From DASUDX01 sp036275365 (GTDB lineage Bacteria; Pseudomonadota; Gammaproteobacteria; Nevskiales; Nevskiaceae), in the NCBI GenBank assembly GCA_036275365.1, contig DASUDX010000017.1, forward strand, positions 1-24,338: DNA of 24,338 nt, written 5' to 3'. Below the pieces are notes generated by a model. It saw only the letters and a program-made list of their open reading frames with translations. It had not been told where the DNA came from and did no database searches. The position numbers were made by a program, and so were the translations under genes. Below are positions 1 to 7,680 of the stretch, in pieces; within the stretch, counting starts at the first letter, position 1, and each line of letters starts with the position of its first letter.

Positions 1-599
1 CGGAGCGTGTCGAGATCCACGCCCGGCGCCAGCTCCACCAGGCGCAGACCCTCGCGCGTCACATCCAGCACGGCGAGGTCGGAGATGATGCGATTCACGC
101 AACCGACCCCGGTCAGCGGCAGCGTGCACTGGCGCAGGATCTTGTGCTCGCCGTCCTTGGCGGTGTGCTCCATCAGCACCACCACCCGGGCAACACCCGC
201 CACCAGGTCCATGGCGCCGCCCATGCCCTTGACCATCTTGCCGGGGATCATCCAATTGGCGATGTCGCCCCGGTCGGTCACCTGCATGGCACCGAGGATG
301 GAGAGATTGATATGGCCGCCGCGAATCATCGCGAAGGAATCGGCGCTGCTGAAGAAGGCCGAGCCGGGCAGCGTGGTGATGGTCTGCTTGCCGGCGTTGA
401 TCAGGTCGGCATCCACCTCGTGCTCGCGCGGAAACGGGCCGATGCCGAGCAGGCCGTTCTCCGACTGCAGCCACACCTCCATACCGGGCGGGATGTGGTT
501 GGCCACCAGGGTCGGCAGGCCGATGCCGAGGTTCACGTAATAGCCATCGCGCAGTTCCTGCGCGGCGCGGGCGGCCATCTGGTCGCGGGTCCAGGCCAT
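1..599 (-). CDS. scoB: 3-oxoacid CoA-transferase subunit B (partial, C-terminus beyond window)
   Basis: Reading the minus strand from ATG at 599 gives 199 residues that match the beta subunit of succinyl-CoA/acetate:3-oxoacid CoA-transferase. The enzyme moves CoA from an acyl-CoA to a 3-oxoacid such as acetoacetate. The active-site motif QSENGLLGIGP is present; Glu47 is the expected residue that forms the glutamyl-CoA thioester in this family. Further family stretches are YVNLGIGLPT near residue 21 and GKMVKGMGGAMDLV further on. Bacterial B subunits are about 210-220 residues, so only the last 10-20 are missing at the left edge. The start lies one base after the subunit A stop (TGA-C-ATG), with a GAGGA ribosome site inside the end of that gene, so the two subunits are probably made in equal amounts. 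The family is clear; the preferred 3-oxoacid is not. Confidence 0.93.
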   Translation of the reverse strand, partial: MAWTRDQMAARAAQELRDGYYVNLGIGLPTLVANHIPPGMEVWLQSENGLLGIGPFPREHEVDADLINAGKQTITTLPGSAFFSSADSFAMIRGGHINLSILGAMQVTDRGDIANWMIPGKMVKGMGGAMDLVAGVARVVVLMEHTAKDGEHKILRQCTLPLTGVGCVNRIISDLAVLDVTREGLRLVELAPGVDLDTL

Positions 600-600
600 G

Positions 601-1296
601 TCAGTTCCTCACCGTGCGCTGCTCGATACGCTTTTCAGGATGCGGGTTGAGCACCAGCCGCTTCACATAGATGCCCGGGGTGTGGATCTGATCCGGATCG
701 AGCTCGCCGGTCTCGACGATCTGCTCCACCTCGGCCACGCACAGACGGCCGGCCGCGGCCACCATCGGGTTGAAGTTGCGGGCGGTCTTCCGATAGATGA
801 GGTTGCCGGCCCGGTCGGCCTTCCAGGCCTTCACCAGCGCCACATCGGCGCGCAGGGCGCGCTCCATCACATAGGTCTGACCGTCGAACTCGCGCAGCTC
901 CTTGCCCTCGGCGACCAGGGTGCCGACCCCGGTCTTGGTGAAGAAGGCGGGAATGCCGGCGCCGCCGGCGCGCAGCTTCTCGGCCAGCGTGCCCTGCGGG
1001 GTGAATTCGAGCTCGAGCTCGCCGGACAGATACTGGCGCTCGAACTCCTTGTTCTCGCCCACATAGCTCGACACCATCTTGCGCACCTGGCGGGTGCTCA
1101 GCAGCATGCCCAGGCCAAAGCCATCGACCCCGGCGTTGTTGCTGATCACGGTCAGCCCCTTCACGCCGCTGTCGCGGACCGCCGCGATCAGGGCCTCGGG
1201 AATCCCGCAAAGACCGAATCCACCCACCGCCAGCGTCTGGCCATCCGCCAGCAGGCCGGCGAGGGCCTCGGCCGCGCCCGGATACAGCTTGTTCAT
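601..1296 (-). CDS. scoA: 3-oxoacid CoA-transferase subunit A
   Basis: A 231-residue protein with the alpha-subunit signature GGFGLCGIPE at residues 25-34 and typical later blocks (SNNAGVDGFGLG, GELELEFTPQGTLAEKLRAG, TARNFNPMVA). It pairs with the B subunit just downstream to form the complete cytosolic CoA-transferase. The length is normal for the family. The ATG at 1296 has a strong GAGAGGAG ribosome site, which fixes the start. The BKACE gene lies 79 bp upstream on the same strand. BKACE enzymes usually release acetoacetate from a beta-keto acid and acetyl-CoA, so this transferase is likely to convert it to acetoacetyl-CoA. That functional link is inferred from neighbourhood. Dehydrocarnitine-type or other 3-oxoacid specificity cannot be excluded. 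Confidence 0.93.
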   Translation of the reverse strand: MNKLYPGAAEALAGLLADGQTLAVGGFGLCGIPEALIAAVRDSGVKGLTVISNNAGVDGFGLGMLLSTRQVRKMVSSYVGENKEFERQYLSGELELEFTPQGTLAEKLRAGGAGIPAFFTKTGVGTLVAEGKELREFDGQTYVMERALRADVALVKAWKADRAGNLIYRKTARNFNPMVAAAGRLCVAEVEQIVETGELDPDQIHTPGIYVKRLVLNPHPEKRIEQRTVRN

Positions 1297-1375
1297 GCGT
1301 GCTCCTCTCGAGGTGCTGCGGTCGGCATTGTCGAACAGCCAACGCCTGGCCGACAGCGGGGAATTCCCTGCCGCC

Positions 1376-2233
1376 TCAGTGGCGGATCAGGGCGCGCGCC
1401 TCCTCGGGGCTGGCGATCTCGCGGCCGCACTCGCGCGCCAGCTTGACCAGGGCCTCGATCAGCGGACCGTTGCCGCGGGTGCGGCTGCCGTCGGGCAGAT
1501 AGAAGGTGTCCTCGACCCCGGTGCGCAGATGCCCGCCGAGCTCGGCCACCTTGCGGTGCACCGGCCAGACGTCCTCGCGGCCGATCACGATGCCTTGCCA
1601 CTGCGCGCCGGAGGGAATGTATTTCATCAGCACCGGTAGCAGGTCGGGGTCGGCCGGCATGCCCGAGGCCACCCCCATCACCAGGGACACATGCAGGGGA
1701 TCGCGCAGCAGCCCGACAGCGCGGAACATCTCGATCGAACGCAGGATGCCGACATCAAAGCACTCGCACTCGGGGACGATCCCGTGCGCATCCATCACCT
1801 TGAGATAGGCGCTGATCTTCTCCACCGGGTTGTCGAACAGCATCGGTGGCCAGGCCCATTTGCCGGCCCGGGTGGCCTTCAGGTAGTTGAGCGAGCCGGC
1901 GTTCATCGCCGCCATCTCCGGCTTGCTGCGTTCCAGACAGGCGGTGGGGCCGGAGATGTCCTTGCCGACGATGCCGGTGGAGAAGTTGAGAATCACCCCG
2001 GGGCAGGCGGCGCGGATCGCCTCGGCGATCTCGTGCACCACCTCCGGCTCCCAGGTGGGCAGATGACCCAGGCCGGGACGCTGGTTGCGGAAGTGCACAT
2101 GCATCACCGATGCACCGGCGTCAAAGGCCTCGCGAGCGGAAATCGCCATTTCCGATGCGCTGACCGGGACCGGGTGCTGCTGCGGATCGGTCAGCACACC
2201 GGTGAGACTGCAGGTGACGATCGCCTTCTTCAT
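1376..2233 (-). CDS. BKACE family beta-keto acid cleavage enzyme (DUF849/Kce)
   Basis: A 285-residue TIM-barrel protein of the BKACE (beta-keto acid cleavage enzyme) family. The family condenses a beta-keto acid with acetyl-CoA and splits it to acetoacetate and a new CoA ester; the founding member acts on 3-keto-5-aminohexanoate in lysine fermentation. Visible marks are the opening KKAIVTCSLTG, the metal-site pair His45/His47 in MHVHFRN, NFSTGIVG at 83-90, NYLKATRAGKWAWPPMLFDNP at about 116-135, GIVIGRED at 214-221 and GVEDTFYL with Glu241 at 239-246. His, His and Glu are the zinc ligands known for Kce. The longer open frame upstream has no family similarity, so ATG 2233, behind AAAGGAG and AGAGGA, is preferred. 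Substrates vary widely in this family (carnitine-derived, amino or plain keto acids); I cannot choose one. Confidence 0.9.
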   Translation of the reverse strand: MKKAIVTCSLTGVLTDPQQHPVPVSASEMAISAREAFDAGASVMHVHFRNQRPGLGHLPTWEPEVVHEIAEAIRAACPGVILNFSTGIVGKDISGPTACLERSKPEMAAMNAGSLNYLKATRAGKWAWPPMLFDNPVEKISAYLKVMDAHGIVPECECFDVGILRSIEMFRAVGLLRDPLHVSLVMGVASGMPADPDLLPVLMKYIPSGAQWQGIVIGREDVWPVHRKVAELGGHLRTGVEDTFYLPDGSRTRGNGPLIEALVKLARECGREIASPEEARALIRH

Positions 2234-2256
2234 GATCCTCTGAACTCCTTTCTCTA

Positions 2257-2272
2257 CCGTGTTTCCACACGG
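2257..2272 (-). promoter_or_regulatory. Inverted repeat in the BKACE leader
   Basis: CCGTGT-TTCC-ACACGG is a perfect 6-bp inverted repeat with a 4-base spacer, centred about 31 bp before the BKACE start codon and just ahead of its AAAGGAG ribosome site. It could be a half-site pair for a repressor or activator, or an RNA hairpin affecting translation. Catabolic operons of this kind are often controlled by a local regulator, but none is in the window. The repeat is observed; a regulatory role is inferred. Confidence 0.3.
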
Positions 2273-2366
2273 GTGATCGAGTTGGAAGTGTGCGCCGGCC
2301 GTCACTGGCTGTCCAGCGCGCCCTACGACAATGATCCTTTCCCATTGGCCGCGTGTCGGCCTCCGG

Positions 2367-2398
2367 TCGAGCCGCCGCTCGATCCGGCCGATGGCCGG
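2367..2398 (+). promoter_or_regulatory. Two adjacent stem-loops upstream of dxs
   Basis: Two back-to-back inverted repeats precede dxs. The first is TCGAGC-CGCC-GCTCGA at 2367-2382. The second is CCGGCC-GAT-GGCCGG at 2384-2398. The distance to the dxs ATG is about 38 bp. Neither is followed by a T-run, so they do not look like a simple terminator. They would sit in the dxs leader if transcription starts before about 2367. A CATAAT at 2425-2430, a fair -10 match without a good -35, would instead start transcription close to the ATG itself. Function is unknown. Confidence 0.3.
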
Positions 2399-2436
2399 GA
2401 CGCGCCCGCGCCGGCGGCTGCCTTCATAATGTGACA

Positions 2437-4344
2437 ATGACCGCTTCCAGCCATGACACGCCGGGCTACGCCCTGCTCGGGCGCATCGAGACGCCTGCCG
2501 ATCTGCGCCGCCTGCCGGCTGCGGAGCTGCCCCATCTGGCGGTGGAGATGCGGCGCTTCCTGATCGAGACCCTGGGCCGCATCGGGGGGCACTTCGCCGC
2601 CAACCTCGGCACCGTGGAGCTGTCGATCGCCCTGCACCGGGTCTTCGATACCCCGCACGACCGGCTGGTCTGGGATGTCGGCCACCAGGCCTATCCGCAC
2701 AAGATGCTGACCGGACGCCGCAGCCGGCTGGAGACCATCCGCCGCCTGCAGGGTCTGCATCCGTTCTGCGCCCGCAGCGAGAGCGAATACGACGCCTTCG
2801 GCGTGGGGCACTCCAGCACCTCGATCTCGGCGGCTGCCGGCATGGCCGCCGCCGCACGGATCAAGGGCGAGACGCGGCGCGCGGTGGCGATCATCGGCGA
2901 TGGCGGGATGACCGCCGGCATGGCCTTCGAGGCGCTCAATCACGCCGGCCACGCCAAGCTGGACCTGCTCGTGGTCTACAACGACAACGACATGTCGATC
3001 AGCGAGAACGTCGGCGCCCTGCGCGACCGCTCGGCTCGCCTGGTCAAGAAGCTCGGTCTGGTGGCGCCGCACCTGTCGCGGCTGCCGCAGGACGCCGAGG
3101 ACAACGAGCAGCATCTCGAGGATCCGGGCAGCCTGTTCCGCACCCTCGGCTTCCGCTACCACGGACCGGTGGATGGGCATGACCTGGAGGCCCTGGAGCG
3201 CGCGCTGAGCGAGTTGCGGGATCAGCCGGGCCCGCGTCTGCTGCATGTGATCACGGTCAAGGGCAAGGGCTTCGACCCGGCCGAGGCCGATCCGATCAAG
3301 TACCACGGCGTCACCCAGTTCGATCCGGTCACCGGCCAGTTCCCGGCCAAGAAGAGCAGCGGCGCGCCCAGCTATACCGAGGTGTTCGGCGACTGGCTGT
3401 GCGAAACCGCCGCGCGCGACCCGCGGGTGGTGGCGATCACCCCGGCGATGCGCGAGGGCTCGGGGCTGGTGGGCTTTGCCCGCCGCTTTCCCGATCGCTA
3501 CTTCGATGTCGGCATCGCCGAGCAGCATGCGGTGACCCTGGCCGCAGGGCTCGCCTGCGAGGGACTGCACCCGGTCTGCGCGATCTACTCAAGCTTCCTG
3601 CAGCGCGGCTATGACCAGCTGATTCACGATGTGGCCCTGCAGAACCTGCCGGTGCTGTTCGCGGTGGATCGCGGCGGGCTGGTGGGCGCTGACGGCGCCA
3701 CCCATCACGGCGCGTTTGATCTGAGCTATCTGCGCTGCATTCCCAATCTGGTGATCATGGTGCCCAGCGACGAGCAGGAATGCCGGCGTCTGCTCGCCAC
3801 CGGTCTCAGCCATCCGGGGCCGAGCGCGGTGCGCTACCCGCGCGGCAATGGCCTCGGGCTGCCGCAGGACAGCGATCTGCGTCCGCTGCCCCTGGGCCGT
3901 GGCCGGATGGTGCGCGAGGCCCATGGCCGGCGCCGTCCGCGGGTGGCCTTTCTTGCCTTCGGTGCCCTGGTGCCGGCGGCGCTGGAGGCGGCCGAGATTC
4001 TCGACGCCGCGGTGGCGGACATGCGCTTCGTCAAGCCGCTCGACCAGGAACTGGTGCTGGAGCTGGCCCAGTCCAGCGATCTGCTGGTGACGCTCGAGGA
4101 CAATGTGCGGCTGGGCGGCGCCGGCAGCGCGGTCAACGAGCTGCTGGTGGCCCAGCACCAGACCGTGGCGGTGCTCAACCTGGGTCTGCCGGACCACTTC
4201 GTGGAGCACGGCAGCCGCGACGAACTGATGGCCCAGTGCGGGCTGGATGCCAGCGGCATCCTGCGCAGCGTGCAGAAGCGCCTGCGCTCGCGCGATCTCG
4301 ACGAGCGGGTCAGCGGCAACCGCGGCGTGGTCGGCGGCGCCTGA
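2437..4344 (+). CDS. dxs: 1-deoxy-D-xylulose-5-phosphate synthase
   Basis: A 635-residue thiamine-diphosphate enzyme that condenses pyruvate and glyceraldehyde 3-phosphate to 1-deoxy-D-xylulose 5-phosphate, the first step of the MEP isoprenoid pathway and a precursor for thiamine and pyridoxal. Visible are His52 in GGHFAANLGTVEL, WDVGHQAYPHK at 79-89, SESEYDAFGVGHSS at 114-127, the ThDP/Mg motif beginning GDGGMTAG at 154 and ending YNDN at 181-184, the catalytic Glu362 in DVGIAEQHAVT, AIYSSFLQRGYDQ at 382-394, and SAVRYPRGNG near the end of the pyrimidine domain. The transketolase C-terminal domain follows. ATG 2437 starts the homologous N-terminus; GTG at 2431 is possible and no Shine-Dalgarno is clear. 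The segment after NVGAL (193-236) is about a dozen residues shorter than in E. coli. It is monocistronic and convergent with purF. Confidence 0.96.
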   Translation: MTASSHDTPGYALLGRIETPADLRRLPAAELPHLAVEMRRFLIETLGRIGGHFAANLGTVELSIALHRVFDTPHDRLVWDVGHQAYPHKMLTGRRSRLETIRRLQGLHPFCARSESEYDAFGVGHSSTSISAAAGMAAAARIKGETRRAVAIIGDGGMTAGMAFEALNHAGHAKLDLLVVYNDNDMSISENVGALRDRSARLVKKLGLVAPHLSRLPQDAEDNEQHLEDPGSLFRTLGFRYHGPVDGHDLEALERALSELRDQPGPRLLHVITVKGKGFDPAEADPIKYHGVTQFDPVTGQFPAKKSSGAPSYTEVFGDWLCETAARDPRVVAITPAMREGSGLVGFARRFPDRYFDVGIAEQHAVTLAAGLACEGLHPVCAIYSSFLQRGYDQLIHDVALQNLPVLFAVDRGGLVGADGATHHGAFDLSYLRCIPNLVIMVPSDEQECRRLLATGLSHPGPSAVRYPRGNGLGLPQDSDLRPLPLGRGRMVREAHGRRRPRVAFLAFGALVPAALEAAEILDAAVADMRFVKPLDQELVLELAQSSDLLVTLEDNVRLGGAGSAVNELLVAQHQTVAVLNLGLPDHFVEHGSRDELMAQCGLDASGILRSVQKRLRSRDLDERVSGNRGVVGGA

Positions 4345-4350
4345 GCCGCC
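4333..4350. terminator. GC hairpin across the dxs stop codon
   Basis: GGCGGC-GCCTGA-GCCGCC forms a perfect 6-bp stem whose loop contains the dxs TGA stop. It lies in the 19-base space between the convergent ends of dxs and purF. There is no T-run on either strand, so it is at best a weak or factor-assisted bidirectional terminator. Confidence 0.3.
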
Positions 4351-4363
4351 GGCCGCCGCCGGG

Positions 4364-5884
4364 TCAGGCGACGCCGGCGTTCTGCAGGTCGATCACGCTC
4401 TGCGGGCCGCGGCTGCGCTGGGCCTTGGCGGCATCGGACCGGAACAGCTCCAGCTGGTCGAGGTACTCGCGGGTGACATCCTGGGTGATGTACTCGCCGG
4501 TGAACACCGAGCAGTCGAAGCGTTCGATCTGCGCGTGCTTGTGGCGAACCGCGTCGATCAGGTCCTCCAGCTCCTGGTAGATCAGGCGATCGGCCCCGAG
4601 CAGCTTCTCCAGCTCCGGAATGGTGCGGCCATGGGCCACCAGCTCGTGCGGCGAAGGCATGTCGATGCCGTAGACATTTGGATAGCGCACCGGCGGGGCC
4701 GCGCTGGCGAAGTAGACCTTCTTGGCGCCGGCCTCGCGGGCCATCTCGATGATCTCCTTGGAGGTGGTGCCGCGGACGATGGAATCGTCCACCAGCAGCA
4801 CATTCTTGCCGCGGAACTCGACATCGATCGGATTGAGCTTCTGGCGCACGCTTTTCTTGCGCTGCTTCTGCCCGGGCATGATGAAGGTGCGCCCGATGTA
4901 GCGGTTCTTCACATAGCCCTCGCGGTAGGGCACGCCGAGCTTGGCGGCGAGCTCCGAGGCCGGTACCCGGGAGGTGTCCGGGATCGGGATGACCACATCG
5001 ATATCGTGATCCGGCCACTCGCGCAGGATGCGCTCGGCGAGCTTCTCGCCCATCCGCAGCCGCGCCTTGTGGACATAGATCTTGTCCATCACCGAATCGG
5101 GCCGCGCCAGATAGACATACTCGAAGATGCAGGGTGAATAGACCGGATTGGCCGCGCACTGGCGCTTGTGCAGCTGGCCGTCGCGGGTGATGTAGATCGC
5201 CTCGCCCGGCGCCACATCGGCGATCAGCTCATAGCCCAGGGCATTGAGCGCCACCGACTCGCTGGCCAGCATGTACTCGCGGCCGTTGGCGGACTCGCGC
5301 ACGCCGTAGACCAGCGGACGGATGGCGAAGGGATCGCGGAAGCCGACCAGCCCATAGCCGTTGATCATCGCCACCACCGCATAGGCGCCACGACAGCGCC
5401 GGTGCACGCCGGAGACGGCGGCGAAGATGTCATCCGGGCTCAGCCGCAGCTTGTTGAGGGTCAGCAGCTCGTGGGCGAAGACATTGAGCAGCACCTCGGA
5501 ATCGGACTCGGTGTTGAGGTGGCGCCGATCCTCCTCGAACAGCTCCTGCTTGAGCTCCTCGGCATTGGTGAGGTTGCCGTTGTGCGCCAGCGAGATGCCG
5601 AACGGCATGTTGGTGTAGAACGGCTGCGCCTCGGCCGAGCTGCTGGCCCCGGCGGTGGGATAGCGCACATGGCCAACCCCCATCGGGCCACGCAGCCGCA
5701 GCATGTGCTCCTCGGCATGGAAGACATCGCGGACCAGGCCGTTCTCCTTGCGCAGATGCAGCCGCTCGCCCTCGTTGGTGATGATGCCTGCCGCATCCTG
5801 GCCCCGGTGCTGGAGCATGGTCAGGGCGTCGTACAACTCCTGGTTGACCGACTGATGCGCGGTGATACCGACGATTCCACACAT
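4364..5884 (-). CDS. purF: Amidophosphoribosyltransferase
   Basis: A 506-residue enzyme catalysing the committed step of purine synthesis: PRPP plus glutamine to 5-phosphoribosylamine. The N-terminal glutamine amidotransferase domain begins MCGIVGI, so Cys2 becomes the N-terminal nucleophile after Met removal; there is no propeptide, as in E. coli PurF (505 residues). Glutaminase-domain blocks include HRGQDAAGI at 26-34, GHVRYPTAG at 71-79 and SLAHNGNLTNA at 98-108. The phosphoribosyltransferase domain carries the PRPP loop VLLVDDSIVRGTT at 362-374. It lies 10 bp after cvpA, the same pairing as in E. coli, where cvpA-purF is purine-regulated; I see no clear PurR box here. The start is fixed by the catalytic Cys2. 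Confidence 0.97.
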   Translation of the reverse strand: MCGIVGITAHQSVNQELYDALTMLQHRGQDAAGIITNEGERLHLRKENGLVRDVFHAEEHMLRLRGPMGVGHVRYPTAGASSSAEAQPFYTNMPFGISLAHNGNLTNAEELKQELFEEDRRHLNTESDSEVLLNVFAHELLTLNKLRLSPDDIFAAVSGVHRRCRGAYAVVAMINGYGLVGFRDPFAIRPLVYGVRESANGREYMLASESVALNALGYELIADVAPGEAIYITRDGQLHKRQCAANPVYSPCIFEYVYLARPDSVMDKIYVHKARLRMGEKLAERILREWPDHDIDVVIPIPDTSRVPASELAAKLGVPYREGYVKNRYIGRTFIMPGQKQRKKSVRQKLNPIDVEFRGKNVLLVDDSIVRGTTSKEIIEMAREAGAKKVYFASAAPPVRYPNVYGIDMPSPHELVAHGRTIPELEKLLGADRLIYQELEDLIDAVRHKHAQIERFDCSVFTGEYITQDVTREYLDQLELFRSDAAKAQRSRGPQSVIDLQNAGVA

Positions 5885-5894
5885 GATCAGAGCC

Positions 5895-6431
5895 TCAAGG
5901 CGTCGACGGAACGGGCGCCGCCGGAGTCGGCGTCGGGAGGGACCGCGGCTGCAGACGGCGCAGCCAGTCCTCGGGAATCAGCACCTGCAGGGCCTGTGCC
6001 AGCGGCTCGAAGCGCAGCAGCAGCGCCGACTGGCGGAACCAGCTCTCCGAGCGGGCGCCGTACAGCCCGGCGATCAGCACGAACACCGCCACCAGCAAGC
6101 CGCCACGGATCAGGCCCACACCGGCCCCGAGGGTGCGGTCCGCCGAGGAATAGCGGCTGTTGCGGATGGCGTCGGTGAGCAGGGCGGTGACGATGCCGCC
6201 GAGCAGCAGTCCGCTGAGAAACAGCAGGGCATAGGCCACTGCCAGCCGCAGTGCCAGCGAGGCGATGTGGGGGGCCAGGGCCTGATCGGCCCAGCCCACC
6301 AGGGCTACCGCCAGCCACAGGGCCAGTGCCCAGGTCAGCAGACCGAGAATCTCGCGGGTGAATCCGCGGAACAGGCCGATCAGCCCGGAGATGAGGACGA
6401 CGAGGAGGATGCACCAGTCGACCCAGATCAT
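5895..6431 (-). CDS. cvpA: CvpA family inner-membrane protein
   Basis: A 178-residue membrane protein of the CvpA (colicin V production) family, always close to purF in many proteobacteria. It starts MIWVDWCILLVVLISGLIGL, and further hydrophobic segments at about residues 30-48, 60-83 and 100-122 suggest four membrane spans. The family block SSADRTLGAGVGLIRGG sits between spans three and four. The last 20 residues are rich in Pro and Thr and look disordered. The molecular role is poorly defined; CvpA is needed for colicin V export and is linked to envelope stress tolerance in enterics. ATG 6431 is preceded in frame by GTG 6434, which has slightly better GGAA spacing, so the start is uncertain by one codon. 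purF follows 10 bp later, probably on the same transcript. Confidence 0.9.
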   Translation of the reverse strand: MIWVDWCILLVVLISGLIGLFRGFTREILGLLTWALALWLAVALVGWADQALAPHIASLALRLAVAYALLFLSGLLLGGIVTALLTDAIRNSRYSSADRTLGAGVGLIRGGLLVAVFVLIAGLYGARSESWFRQSALLLRFEPLAQALQVLIPEDWLRRLQPRSLPTPTPAAPVPSTP

Positions 6432-6458
6432 CACGCGCGCCGTTCCATGGGGGCGCGC

Positions 6459-6467
6459 AGTTTAACA
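6459..6467 (-). promoter_or_regulatory. Possible extended -10 promoter for cvpA-purF
   Basis: On the minus strand TGT-TAAACT forms an extended -10 element (TGn plus a 4/6 hexamer) about 28 bp before the cvpA start. No good -35 lies at the usual distance, which the TG extension can offset. Transcription would begin near 6452. A weak pattern match only. Confidence 0.3.
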
Positions 6468-6488
6468 GCCGGGCCTGGCGGACGCGGC

Positions 6489-6507
6489 CACCGGCCGCGG
6501 GCCGGTG
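6489..6507 (-). terminator. Stem-loop between thrC and cvpA
   Basis: CACCGGCC-GCG-GGCCGGTG is a perfect 8-bp stem with a 3-base loop, 27 bp after the thrC stop and before the putative cvpA promoter. There is no T-run after it. It probably separates the threonine and purine transcripts, or acts as an mRNA 3'-end stabiliser. The stem is certain; the role is inferred. Confidence 0.4.
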
Positions 6508-6533
6508 CTCCCCGCCGGTCGGTTGGACCGCGC

Positions 6534-7658
6534 TCAGCGCAGGCGGTCGAGCAGCGCCCGCTCGACCGCCGCGCGCTCGGCCGGCACCTGGATCAGCCCC
6601 TGCAGACCGTCGCGCATGACGATGTCCGGGTCCTTGAGCCCATTGCCGGTCAGGGTGCAGACGATGGTCGACCCTGCCGCGATACGGCCGCTGCCGATAT
6701 CGGCGATCACGCCGCACAGCGAGGCCGCCGAGGCCGGCTCGCACCAGATGCCCTCGCGCGCGGCAAGCTGGCGCTGGGTGGCGAGGATGGCGGCGTCGCT
6801 GCACTCGCCAAACCAGCCGCCCGACTCGCGCTGGGCGATCCAGGCGCGGTCCCAGCTCTGCGGATCGCCGATGCGGATGGCGGTTGCCACCGTTTCCGGA
6901 TCGTGCACCCGCGCCCCCCGCAGGAAGGGGGCCGCCCCGCTGGCCTGATAGCCGAGCAGCCGGGGCCGGACATCGGGAATCGGAAACCGGGTCGCGGCCG
7001 CGAGGCACTGGCCATTGCAGAAGGCGCAGGCGGTGGTGCCCTGCCCGACCGCCTCGCTGTAGCCGATCCAGTGCGCGGTGATGTTGCCGGCATTGCCCAC
7101 CGGCAGTGCGTGGTAATCCGGCGCCCGGCCCAGCGCCTCGACGATCTCGAAGGCCGCGGTCTTCTGTCCCTGCAGGCGATAGGGGTTGATCGAGTTGACG
7201 ATGGTCACCGGCGCGGTCTCGGCCACTTCCTTGACCAGCCGCATGCCGTCGTCGAAGTTGCCGCGGATCTGCACCACGCAGGCGCCGTGCACCACCGCCT
7301 GTGCCAGCTTGCCCAGGGCGATCTTGCCGTCCGGGATCAGCACGAAGGCAGTGATCCCGGCGCGCGCGGCATAGGCCGCGGCAGCCGCCGAGGTATTGCC
7401 GGTGGAGGCGCAGATGATGGCGCGGCTGCCCTCCTGCACGGCCTGGGTGACCGCTGCGGTCATGCCGCGATCCTTGAACGAGCCGGTGGGATTGAGCCCC
7501 TCGAACTTGACCAGGATGCGTCCGTCGAACCCGATATCGCGCGGCAGATGCTGCAGCTCGATCAGCGGCGTGTTGCCCTCGTTGAGCGTCACCGCCGCTA
7601 CCTCCGGTGCGAACGGCAGGCGCGAGCGGTAGCGGTTGATCAGGCCGGTGTAGTGCAT
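6534..7658 (-). CDS. thrC: Threonine synthase
   Basis: A 374-residue PLP enzyme that converts O-phosphohomoserine to threonine. The PLP lysine is Lys62 in PTGSFKDRG (58-65). STGNTSAAAAAYAA at 85-98 is the phosphate/substrate loop, PVGNAGNITAHW at 186-197 binds the PLP phosphate, and CTLTGNGLKDP at 334-344 closes the site. This is the short Bacillus-type ThrC rather than the longer E. coli form. Compared with that type (about 350 residues) there are roughly 20 extra residues at about 205-226, carrying Cys211, Cys214 and Cys218 in CAFCNGQC; the reading frame and flanking family sequence are intact on both sides. It lies 22 bp after hom, so the two last steps of threonine synthesis are made together. 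No Shine-Dalgarno is obvious; translation may be coupled to hom. Confidence 0.94.
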   Translation of the reverse strand: MHYTGLINRYRSRLPFAPEVAAVTLNEGNTPLIELQHLPRDIGFDGRILVKFEGLNPTGSFKDRGMTAAVTQAVQEGSRAIICASTGNTSAAAAAYAARAGITAFVLIPDGKIALGKLAQAVVHGACVVQIRGNFDDGMRLVKEVAETAPVTIVNSINPYRLQGQKTAAFEIVEALGRAPDYHALPVGNAGNITAHWIGYSEAVGQGTTACAFCNGQCLAAATRFPIPDVRPRLLGYQASGAAPFLRGARVHDPETVATAIRIGDPQSWDRAWIAQRESGGWFGECSDAAILATQRQLAAREGIWCEPASAASLCGVIADIGSGRIAAGSTIVCTLTGNGLKDPDIVMRDGLQGLIQVPAERAAVERALLDRLR

Positions 7659-7680
7659 GGGAGCGTGGAGGCCGCGGGTT

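Noticed and set aside
1359..1368. Palindrome GGGAATTCCC between the BKACE gene and scoA
   Set aside because: A single 10-bp palindrome without spacer or repeat copies; likely chance, and it lies inside a co-transcribed unit.
2234..2857. N-terminal extension of the BKACE frame up to 2857
   Set aside because: The added residues are Arg/Pro-rich, overlap dxs on the other strand and show no family similarity; ATG 2233 has ribosome sites and fits the family start.
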